Below are positions 5,995 through 11,568 of a stretch of 11,568 nt of DNA, one piece after another. Made by a program: the position numbers and the translations under genes. Position 1 is the stretch's first letter. Every line of letters starts with the position of its first letter. This stretch comes from Actinomycetota bacterium (GTDB lineage Bacteria; Actinomycetota; Acidimicrobiia; Spongiisociales; ZC4RG35), in NCBI GenBank assembly GCA_019347585.1, contig JAHWLC010000011.1:1-11568 (forward strand), in the 5' to 3' direction. The notes beneath the pieces are model-generated. The model worked only from the letters and a program-made list of their open reading frames with translations. It was not told the DNA's origin and searched no databases.

Positions 5995-8537
5995 CAGCCG
6001 ATCCCCTGCGCGGCGACAAGCCCGCGATCGACCACGGCCAGGGTCGTGGCGGCGTCCTCGGACAGCTCGTCGACGGCATCCCTGAGCTGACGGAGGGCGT
6101 CGGCGAGCTGACGGGAATTCCTCACGAAGTCACCCGGCGCCATGCCCTTGGCGGGGAGCTCGGCGAACATGTCTCCTGCAGCCCAGGCTCTGGCGATCAA
6201 GGCGAATCCGGGGTCGGGCCTCCTGGTGGGGGGAAGACGGTGACGCTGCTCGAGAGCGGCGATCTCGGCCCAGAGCTCTTCGATTGCAGCCCAACGCGCG
6301 GAGAGCTCTGAGGTCGGCCACAACACCCCCGGGCTCTTGTCCATCCGGGCCTCGTACACGAACACGGAGACCAAGGCGGCCAGGTCGGGGGGATCGAGCC
6401 CGTAGAGCAGCCCCCGCTCCACCCCCTCGGTCATCAAGAGGTCCATCTCGTTGTAGATGCGGCGCAGGCGCTGGCCTCTCGCAGTGAGCGACCACCCGTC
6501 CAGATAGCCGAGCTCGCCGAGCAGTTCCCTGATGGCGGCGAACTCCTCGACCAGGCCATGGCCGGCGGAGCGCTGCGCGGCGCGGTGCTGGGCGATCCTT
6601 CTCCTGAGGCGGTTGGCCTTGTGCAGGGCGGAGAGGTGGTGTTCGGCGTCGCGGCACGCCGCCACCGGGTGCTGGGGCAGGTGCTTGCTCGGCGATCGGC
6701 CCGAGGGCCGGGGCGGGACCTTGCGGAGGAGGCGCAGCGTCTCCTCGATGAATCGCCGGTCTCGGGGTCGCATCGGCGCCGGCAAGTCGAGTGCCCCCGT
6801 CTTGTGGCTGGCATCGGTGATCTGCTTGTGGCCGATGGTCGACACTTTCCCCGAAGTGGAGAGAACCAGGTATCGGGCCCCGCCCGACTTGGAGGAGAGA
6901 CGCTTGAGGACCGCATAGCGCCCGTCCCGGGCTCCGCCGACGACATCGAGCACGTCGCCGGCGCCGAGCAGCGATCTCACCCCGTCCTGGCGGCGTGACG
7001 GGCCGGTGGCCTCGACGAGCGCCAGGTATTGCTCGACGTCGCCGTGGTCACAGCGGGCCTGCTCCTCGACCCGGCGCAGTTGCTCCTCGAGGGCCTCGAT
7101 GCGATCGCCGGCCTCGGTCCTGCGCTCGTCGCGCTGGAAGGCGGCGAAAGAGGCCTCGAGGAGCCCGGCGGCCTCGTGTTCCTGGTAGTTCGCCACCAGG
7201 TTGGCAGTCATGTTGTAGGTGGGACCGAAGCTGGAGCGCAGCTCGTGGGCCCCCATGGAGGCGATCTCGGTGACCTGGTCGAAGTTCACGAAGGGAGAGT
7301 GCAGGACGATCCCGAATCCCTCGGTGTCTATGCCGCGGCGTCCCGCCCTCCCGGTGAGCTGGGTGTAGTCCCCCGGTCTGAGCAGCTCATGGCTCTCGCC
7401 GTTGAACTTGGAGAGGTTCTCCAGCACCACCGACCGTGCCGGCATGTTGATTCCGAGGGCGAGGGTCTCGGTGGCGAACACCACTCGCACCAGGCCCATC
7501 CCGAACAGCTCCTCCACCACCTCCTTGTACGCGGGGACCTGGCCGGCATGATGCGAGGCGACACCTGCTTCCAGACCTGTCAGCCAGCGCTCGTAGTCGA
7601 GCACGGCGAGATCGTCGTCGGCGAGATGGGCCGTCCTTTCCTCGGCCAGGCCTCTGATCACCCGTCGCTGCTCCGGGGTCGTCAGCCGGACGCCGGCGTC
7701 GACGAGACGGGTCGCGGCGGCGTCGCACCCCGCCCGCGAGAAGATGAAGTAGATGGCGGGGAGCAGGCCCTCACGGGCCAGTCGCTCCACGGTCTCGATG
7801 CGGTTGGGAGTCTTGTAGCGCCGCCGCCTCCCCCGTTCCATGGAGAGCAGCCGGTCGATCCTTGGATTGGGGCGCCGCCGCCCGTCCCGGGTGACGAACG
7901 TGGTGAGCAGGTGCAGGGTCTGGGCGCCCGACCGCTCCTTCACCATGTACATGGACTCGAGAGGCACCGGGCGATGGTCCGTGGAGACCAGGTCGGTGCG
8001 GCCCCTCCTTTCCTCCACCCAGTCGGCGAACTCGCCGTCGTTGGAGATGGTGGCCGACAGGCAGACGAACCTGATGTGGGCGGGGCAGTGGATGATCACC
8101 TCCTCCCAGGCCGCTCCGCGGACCCGGTCCTGGAGGTAGTGGACCTCATCGAGCACCACCAGACCGACGTCGTCGAGCTGGCCGGGGTCGGCATAGATCA
8201 TGTTCCGCAGCACCTCGAGGGTGGCCACGATGAGCGGTGCGCCCGGGTTGATCACGTTGTCCCCGGTGAGGAGGCCGACTCTCCCCGGCCCGTAGATCGC
8301 GGCGAAGTCCGCGAACTTCTGATTGGACAGCGCTTTGATCGGAGCGGTGTAAAAGGCCCGTCTGCCACGCCCCAGGGCCAGGTAGACCGCGGCCTCGGCG
8401 ACCAGGGTCTTCCCCGAGCCGGTGGGGGCGGTAACCACGACGGAGGCCCCGTCGGCTATCGCCTCCCCGGCCTCCACCTGAAACGGGTCGGGCGGGAAGG
8501 GCGCGTCATGCCAGAACTGCTCGAGCAGGTCCCTCAT
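5994..8537 (-). CDS. helY: DEVH-box Ski2-like helicase HelY
   Basis: This is an ATP-dependent nucleic acid helicase of the Ski2/Mtr4 group, 847 residues, slightly shorter than mycobacterial HelY as I recall it. Motifs in order: an aromatic/Gln Q-motif (PFPPDPFQ, to residue 20), Walker A APTGSGKT (37-44), TAPIKALSNQK (64-74), TGD (91-93), the DEVH box (130-133), SAT (161-163), then ASHHAG, ATETLALGINMPAR and motif VI QLTGRAGRRG (393-402). A coiled-coil-like region (DRIEALEEQLRRVEEQARC) follows, and the last 150-200 residues resemble the DSHCT domain of Mtr4. The frame is open far upstream to 9263, but the ATG at 8537 overlaps the tatC stop (ATGA) and gives the family's usual N-terminus. The in vivo substrate is unknown to me; RNA processing is the usual inference from Ski2 relatives. 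The helY-after-tatC order matches mycobacteria. Confidence 0.93.
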   Translation of the reverse strand: MRDLLEQFWHDAPFPPDPFQVEAGEAIADGASVVVTAPTGSGKTLVAEAAVYLALGRGRRAFYTAPIKALSNQKFADFAAIYGPGRVGLLTGDNVINPGAPLIVATLEVLRNMIYADPGQLDDVGLVVLDEVHYLQDRVRGAAWEEVIIHCPAHIRFVCLSATISNDGEFADWVEERRGRTDLVSTDHRPVPLESMYMVKERSGAQTLHLLTTFVTRDGRRRPNPRIDRLLSMERGRRRRYKTPNRIETVERLAREGLLPAIYFIFSRAGCDAAATRLVDAGVRLTTPEQRRVIRGLAEERTAHLADDDLAVLDYERWLTGLEAGVASHHAGQVPAYKEVVEELFGMGLVRVVFATETLALGINMPARSVVLENLSKFNGESHELLRPGDYTQLTGRAGRRGIDTEGFGIVLHSPFVNFDQVTEIASMGAHELRSSFGPTYNMTANLVANYQEHEAAGLLEASFAAFQRDERRTEAGDRIEALEEQLRRVEEQARCDHGDVEQYLALVEATGPSRRQDGVRSLLGAGDVLDVVGGARDGRYAVLKRLSSKSGGARYLVLSTSGKVSTIGHKQITDASHKTGALDLPAPMRPRDRRFIEETLRLLRKVPPRPSGRSPSKHLPQHPVAACRDAEHHLSALHKANRLRRRIAQHRAAQRSAGHGLVEEFAAIRELLGELGYLDGWSLTARGQRLRRIYNEMDLLMTEGVERGLLYGLDPPDLAALVSVFVYEARMDKSPGVLWPTSELSARWAAIEELWAEIAALEQRHRLPPTRRPDPGFALIARAWAAGDMFAELPAKGMAPGDFVRNSRQLADALRQLRDAVDELSEDAATTLAVVDRGLVAAQGIG

Positions 8538-9247
8538 CGCTTCAGCAACAGTCTCACCAGCCAAAAGGTGGCCTCGTACATCAGATACAGAGGCACGCTG
8601 AGCAGGAGGAGGGTGAGGGCGTCCCCGGTCGGGGTGATCATGGCGGCGCCGATCACGACCAGCAGGATCGCCCACCGCCGCCACGAGGCGAGCTGCGCCG
8701 AGGTGACGATCCCGGCGGCCGCCGCCGCGAACAGGAACACCGGATAGAGGAAGGCGAGGCCGAAGGCGAGCAGGAATCGCAGGGTGAACGAGTAGTACTG
8801 CCCGATCAGCAGGTTGTTCTCCACGTCGGGAAAGATCCCGAGCAGGAACTGGAGGCCCCTGGGCAGCACCCAATACCCGAAGACGACTCCTCCCACGAAG
8901 AGCACCACCAGGGAGCCGACGATGGGAAAGGCCCAACTCCGCTCCCTGTTCGTCAAGGCCGGGTTGATGAAGGCCCATATCTGGTAGAGCACCACCGGGC
9001 TGGCCAGGATGACACCGCCGAACAGCGCGATCCGCATGAAGACCCCCCACTCCTCGCCCACAGCGAGCGCCTGGAGGGTGTTGCCCGGGGCCGCTGCGTA
9101 GAAGGGGGCTTCCAACACCTGGCGTAGGTCCGCGCTGAAGACCAGAGCGACGATCCCGCCGGCGATGACCGCGACAAAGGCCTTGGTCAGACGCCACCGG
9201 AGCTCTTCGAGATGGGTGAGGATCGATTGTGGCCGGTCTGCGCTCAC
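8534..9247 (-). CDS. tatC: Sec-independent translocase subunit TatC
   Basis: This is the multispanning core of the Tat translocase, which binds twin-arginine signal peptides and exports folded proteins. The product has 237 residues, normal to slightly short for the family, with six hydrophobic segments at roughly 22-40, 72-94, 106-128, 152-175, 186-202 and 206-230. Family marks are HLEELRWRL near the N-terminus (Glu15 and Arg17, signal-peptide site), Pro48, the INPALTNRERS loop with Glu102, and ITPTGD before the last segment. At the place of the fourth-helix glutamate of the E. coli protein (Glu170, in F-E-x-P) this protein has Leu167 (AFLYP). The GTG start overlaps the upstream tat stop (GTGA), and the stop overlaps helY (ATGA), so it sits in a tightly coupled string. 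Confidence 0.95.
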   Translation of the reverse strand: MSADRPQSILTHLEELRWRLTKAFVAVIAGGIVALVFSADLRQVLEAPFYAAAPGNTLQALAVGEEWGVFMRIALFGGVILASPVVLYQIWAFINPALTNRERSWAFPIVGSLVVLFVGGVVFGYWVLPRGLQFLLGIFPDVENNLLIGQYYSFTLRFLLAFGLAFLYPVFLFAAAAAGIVTSAQLASWRRWAILLVVIGAAMITPTGDALTLLLLSVPLYLMYEATFWLVRLLLKR

Positions 9248-9591
9248 TCTCCGGCCTCGTCATCGGCCGCAGACTCTTCGATCCTCTCCAGGTCGGCCAT
9301 GGCGTCCTCGGGGGTGGGCCCGGACACCGGCTTGGGCCCCTTCCACTCGAAGTTGCGCGGGTCCGAGGCCCGCACCTCGCGTCGGAGCTCGTCCAAGGGC
9401 GCGCTCAGCTCGTCGCGCACCGACTTGATCTCCGACACCTCGGCCTCCAGCCCGCTGGTGATCTCCCGGGCGGCGGAGCGCAGCTCCGACGTCCACCTGC
9501 CCAGTTTCCGGGCCAGATCGGGCAACCGGGTGGGGCCCAGCACGATCAGGGCCAGCAACAGGATGATGATGATCTCGCCGCCTTGGAGCAT
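9244..9591 (-). CDS. tatB: Sec-independent translocase protein, TatA/TatB family (TatB-like)
   Basis: This 115-residue protein has the TatA/TatB plan: one short N-terminal membrane helix (about residues 5-18, GGEIIIILLLALIVL), a hinge, an amphipathic helix (about 21-45) and a long charged tail. The hinge reads LGPTRLPDLARKLG. Gly-Pro followed by an R-L-P is typical of TatB, whereas TatA usually has FG-x-x-K-L-P. Glu6 in the membrane helix corresponds to the polar residue conserved in TatB. TatB with TatC forms the receptor for twin-arginine signal peptides in the cytoplasmic membrane; TatA forms the pore. The stop overlaps tatC as GTGA, so the two are co-translated. No clear Shine-Dalgarno precedes the ATG at 9591. 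In mycobacteria the gene at this place is called tatA, so a TatA-like role or a dual role cannot be excluded. Confidence 0.85.
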   Translation of the reverse strand: MLQGGEIIIILLLALIVLGPTRLPDLARKLGRWTSELRSAAREITSGLEAEVSEIKSVRDELSAPLDELRREVRASDPRNFEWKGPKPVSGPTPEDAMADLERIEESAADDEAGE

Positions 9592-9792
9592 CGCTCGCGA
9601 TGCTAAGTGCCCGTCGATACAAGTGCGGTCGCGTGTTTCGGTGATTCAGGGGCGTCGTCTCGCCAGCACGCAGGATGCAGGCGCACTGCGGGCACCAAGG
9701 TTCGCCAACCGGTAAATGGAGAAGGTGACGATCCCCACATCGTCACCTTCTCACTCGACGGGAAGGCCCGTCGCTTCCGGCGGGAGGAAGAC
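9592..9792. other. Intergenic gap, zinc-ribbon gene to tat genes
   Basis: This is the largest gap in the window, 201 bp. It contains the 14-bp inverted repeat and, just before the tat start, a TAGCAT hexamer (9600-9605, minus strand) that fits the actinobacterial TANNNT -10 form but has no good -35. I find no tRNA or small gene in it. The tat promoter most likely lies here because the upstream gene seems to be terminated. Confidence 0.4.
9719..9752 (-). terminator. Perfect 14-bp stem-loop, probable terminator
   Basis: GAGAAGGTGACGAT at 9719-9732 and its exact reverse complement at 9739-9752 flank a 6-base loop (CCCCAC). It starts about 40 bases after the stop of the zinc-ribbon gene in its direction of transcription. 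A second small hairpin, GGTT-GGCG-AACC (9699-9710), follows. The T-tract is poor (CATTTACC), so if it terminates it does so as a stem without a strong U-run, which actinomycetes often tolerate. A perfect dyad could also be a protein-binding site or an mRNA 3'-end stabiliser. Confidence 0.6.
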
Positions 9793-10083
9793 TCAGCCGG
9801 CCAGCAATCGGAGCGGATCCGGCTCCGATTCGAGGGCGGCTGCGAAGACCTCGATCTCCCGCTCGGTGATTGGGTCCGGATTGATCACCTCGAAGTGCAC
9901 CCCGGTGGCGAGCAGCACGCTCACGACACGCGAGTTGGCCGGTCGCCGCTGGCGGATGGTGCATGTCGGGCACCTGAAGTGGTAGTCCCCCTCGCGGCCA
10001 CCCGGACGAAGCTCCAGCGAGACGTCGTCTGGGGTCAGGTGTATGTCACCACACCGGGAGCATGTCGTCTTGATGGTGGTCAT
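9793..10083 (-). CDS. Small zinc-ribbon protein of unknown function
   Basis: The product has 96 residues with two CxxC knuckles, Cys8/Cys11 (CSRCG) and Cys38/Cys41 (CPTC), spaced as in a zinc ribbon. A strand/helix segment follows (SRVVSVLLATGVHFEV), then a short C-terminal helix after D-P-I-T-E-R-E-I-E. There is no signal peptide or membrane segment, so it is probably cytoplasmic. The ATG at 10083 has GGAG nine bases upstream (GGAGATCAAAGAG-ATG), a convincing start. It lies alone between pafC and the tat genes, with 150 bp before it and 201 bp after it, so it may be a separate transcription unit. A perfect 14-bp inverted repeat lies about 40 bp past its stop. I do not recognise a named family. 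The fold suggests binding to nucleic acid, RNA polymerase or another protein, but this is inference only. Confidence 0.8.
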   Translation of the reverse strand: MTTIKTTCSRCGDIHLTPDDVSLELRPGGREGDYHFRCPTCTIRQRRPANSRVVSVLLATGVHFEVINPDPITEREIEVFAAALESEPDPLRLLAG

Positions 10084-10233
10084 CTCTTTGATCTCCGGTC
10101 TCCCATTCGTAAGTGGGTGATCGGCAGAAAAGCGCAGAATCTGTAGCCCTCCGATTAGGTCTGGCGACCCTGTGGCGGCTCTTTGGGCCGGATCAGGGAC
10201 CTGCGCCGGCCAAAACCAGCCGGAAATCGCCGC
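10084..10233. other. Intergenic gap, pafC to zinc-ribbon gene
   Basis: This 150-bp non-coding stretch holds the ribosome binding site of the zinc-ribbon gene. Near the pafC end there is a short stem, GCCGG at 10219-10223 pairing with CCGGC at 10206-10210, with an 8-base loop and no T-run after it. I see no convincing -35/-10 pair and no match I trust to the PafBC-dependent promoter motif. A promoter for the zinc-ribbon gene is expected here from the layout but is not demonstrated. Confidence 0.4.
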
Positions 10234-11169
10234 TCACGACGAGGGATATCTGGCGAGGAGGAGCTCCCCGAGCTGGCGCGTGCGCTCGGCGACTTCGGCC
10301 CCTTCCACCAGTCTGGCGTCGTGGCCGAGCCGGAGGAGCAGCCTGGCCGGGACCTCCGTGTCAGGCGACGAGAAGCGGATGCGAATCGAGCGGCTGCTCT
10401 CCCTGAGCACTTCCACCGGGTAGTAGTCGAGCACCCATCGCGCCGCCGGGGAGAGGTCGATGACACAGGTCACGTCTTCGGGCGACGGCGTGTACGAGAC
10501 CCTGGGCTCGGGGAGCTCATCGGGGGGCTCGAAAAGCTCGTCGAGGGGCTCGAGGTCCTTGATCCGATCGATGCGAAAGGTCCGCTGGTCGTCCACCAGG
10601 CGGCATCTCCCCGTCACATACCATCTGCCGAGGGTGGTGAACACCGACCACGGCTCGATCTCCCTCGTGGTGGTCTCCTCCCTCCCCACCGACCGATAGG
10701 TGATGCGGACCACCCGGTGGCCTGCCGCCGCCTCTCTCAGGGCGGTGGCCTGCTCCGACCCCTCCCCCACGCTCACGCTCAGGCTCTGGCCGGCATCAGG
10801 GACCACCACCGCGGACAGCTTGGCGACGGCCGAGGAGAGGGCCTTGCTTGCCGCCCCCATCTCGATGGCGGTCATGCCCGCGGCGAGCAGGCCGAGGGCC
10901 TCGGCCGGGGTCAGCCTCGGCGCCCTCGTGAAGTACTCGGCAGCATCGATGATCACCTCGTCCTCGTCGATATAGGCCTCCATCAGGTCACCGGGGCCGT
11001 AGCCGGGCAGACCGCAGACGAAGACGGTGTCCAGGTCCCGGGCCAACTGCGCCTCGGTGTAGTCGAACCGCTCCAGGACTTCCTGGACGTCGGCGCCGTG
11101 ACGCTCGAGCACGAAAGGTATGAGGGCGAGGATCCGCGAAAGCCGGTCCACGGTGCGAGCGCTGATCAC
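10234..11169 (-). CDS. pafC: WYL-domain transcriptional regulator, PafC-like
   Basis: The predicted product has 311 residues: an N-terminal helical winged-HTH region (about 1-80, starting M-I-S-A-R-T-V-D-R-L), a linker, a WYL domain at about 150-215 and a WCX-like C-terminal domain. The WYL signature reads GRWYVTG, with Trp183-Tyr184 and Val instead of Leu at the third position, followed by FRIDRIKDLEPL. The frame stays open upstream to 11418, but those extra residues are G/R/P-rich and overlap pafB. The GTG at 11169 overlaps the pafB stop as GTGA and has GGAG eight bases upstream, so I take it as the start. In mycobacteria PafC pairs with PafB to activate DNA-damage promoters. The acidic stretch LDELFEPPDELPEP between WYL and WCX looks like a flexible linker. 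A 150-bp gap follows the stop. Confidence 0.88.
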   Translation of the reverse strand: MISARTVDRLSRILALIPFVLERHGADVQEVLERFDYTEAQLARDLDTVFVCGLPGYGPGDLMEAYIDEDEVIIDAAEYFTRAPRLTPAEALGLLAAGMTAIEMGAASKALSSAVAKLSAVVVPDAGQSLSVSVGEGSEQATALREAAAGHRVVRITYRSVGREETTTREIEPWSVFTTLGRWYVTGRCRLVDDQRTFRIDRIKDLEPLDELFEPPDELPEPRVSYTPSPEDVTCVIDLSPAARWVLDYYPVEVLRESSRSIRIRFSSPDTEVPARLLLRLGHDARLVEGAEVAERTRQLGELLLARYPSS

Positions 11170-11568
11170 GGCAGGTTCTCCAGCGCCGCCTTCACCCGGT
11201 CCGCGATGTCCTCTCTGGCCTCCTCTGGCGCGAGCACCTCGGCATGCTCCCCGAAGCTGAGGACCCACCCGACGAAGGCGTCGTGGTTGGCGACAGGGAC
11301 CCGGGCCGTCAGGCCGCCGTTGGGATCGGGCAGGCCAAGGGTCCGCGCCGCCCACCAGGACACCTCGGCATCGAACTCCACCTCCGCCTCGATGAGCGGG
11401 TCGTGGCCGGCCTCCCATGGCTGGGTGTCGACCGCCCTCCGCACGTCGAATCTCCTCGGCTTCTCGAAGGCGCCAGGCTCGCTTCCGACGCCGAGGCTCT
11501 CGATGCGGTCGACGCGGAACACTCGCTCCCCCTCGACGCCGGCTCCCACGAGGTACCAGTGGCCCCTC
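11166..11568 (-). CDS. pafB: WYL-domain transcriptional regulator, PafB-like (C-terminal part)
   Basis: This is the C-terminal portion of a WYL-domain protein. The frame is open to the right edge, so the N-terminal winged helix-turn-helix lies outside the window. Reading inward from the edge gives R-G-H-W-Y-L-V-G-A-G, the signature WYL strand, then FRVDRIESL, whose arginine is typical of WYL ligand pockets, and finally a WCX-type C-terminal region ending in ENLP. A GTG at 11549 sits directly after the WYL strand and cannot be the true start. In mycobacteria PafB and PafC act as a heterodimer that switches on LexA/RecA-independent DNA-damage genes, with WYL domains sensing nucleic acid. The stop overlaps the start of a second WYL gene (GTGA), and tat/helY genes follow, which supports PafB rather than an unrelated WYL regulator. 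Assignment to B rather than C rests on gene order. Confidence 0.85.
   Translation of the reverse strand, partial: RGHWYLVGAGVEGERVFRVDRIESLGVGSEPGAFEKPRRFDVRRAVDTQPWEAGHDPLIEAEVEFDAEVSWWAARTLGLPDPNGGLTARVPVANHDAFVGWVLSFGEHAEVLAPEEAREDIADRVKAALENLP
11178..11181 (-). promoter_or_regulatory. Shine-Dalgarno for pafC
   Basis: GGAG on the minus strand, eight bases before the GTG at 11169 and inside the last codons of pafB. It supports the GTGA-overlapping start over the longer open frame. Confidence 0.6.

Noticed and set aside
7029..8747. A 572-codon open frame on the plus strand
   Set aside because: It lies fully antisense to helY and the end of tatC, has no recognisable domain, and is explained by the third-position G/C of those genes keeping the opposite frame open.
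8538..9263. N-terminal extension of HelY through tatC
   Set aside because: It overlaps the certain tatC gene entirely; the ATGA start at 8537 gives the normal helicase N-terminus.
9699..9712. GGTTCG-like T-loop suggesting a tRNA
   Set aside because: No acceptor, anticodon or D stem can be built around it; it is a small 4-bp hairpin with a tetraloop.
10206..10223. 5-bp GCCGG/CCGGC stem after pafC as a terminator
   Set aside because: It is short, has an 8-base loop and no T-run; such stems arise often by chance in G+C-rich DNA. It is mentioned only in the gap entry.
1..11568. A defence island, mobile element or secondary-metabolite cluster
   Set aside because: All genes fit ordinary chromosomal families in one direction; no integrase, transposase, toxin, phage or biosynthetic signature was seen.

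Overview
This G+C-rich window (roughly two-thirds G+C by eye) looks like chromosomal DNA of an actinomycetote. It carries a tandem pair of WYL-domain regulators of the PafB/PafC type, a Tat translocase gene pair and a HelY-type DEVH helicase in the order pafB-pafC-tat-tatC-helY that I recall from mycobacteria. It also has a DUF4193 zinc protein, a family I associate with actinomycetes. The extra zinc-ribbon gene inside the paf/tat block and the absence of tlyA before the NAD kinase argue against a close mycobacterial relative; an acidimicrobial or other deep-branching lineage is my guess only.

All 14 genes I can support lie on the minus strand and the window is almost wholly coding. In transcription order (high to low coordinate) they are: the C-terminal part of pafB, cut by the right edge; pafC; a small zinc-ribbon protein flanked by the two largest gaps (150 and 201 bp); a TatA/TatB-family protein; tatC; helY; a DAG/lipid kinase; DUF4193; a dolichol/polyprenol-phosphate mannosyltransferase-type glycosyltransferase; a GNAT acetyltransferase; a Nudix hydrolase; an M20 metallopeptidase; a NagD-type HAD phosphatase; a 47-residue protein; and NAD kinase, cut by the left edge. 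(Counting both partial genes gives 15 entries in total: 13 complete and two partial.)

The genes are packed as translationally coupled strings. Most junctions are 4-nt NTGA overlaps, and all four versions occur (ATGA, GTGA, TTGA, CTGA), which helps choose starts, including an apparent CTG start for NAD kinase. The only plausible breaks are the gap after pafC, a perfect 14-bp inverted repeat after the zinc-ribbon gene, and a 47-bp gap before DUF4193 that holds a good -10 element.

Functionally the window is housekeeping: DNA-damage transcription control (PafBC), protein export (Tat), RNA/DNA unwinding (HelY), lipid phosphorylation, polyprenol-linked sugar transfer, nucleotide clean-up, peptide or amide hydrolysis, phosphate-ester hydrolysis and NADP synthesis. 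I see no mobile element, CRISPR array, tRNA, rRNA or defence system. The items most worth a second look are the zinc-ribbon gene in the paf/tat locus, the long acidic tail of the DUF4193 protein, the CTG-started NAD kinase, and the TatB-like/TatC pair with an unusual TatC residue.
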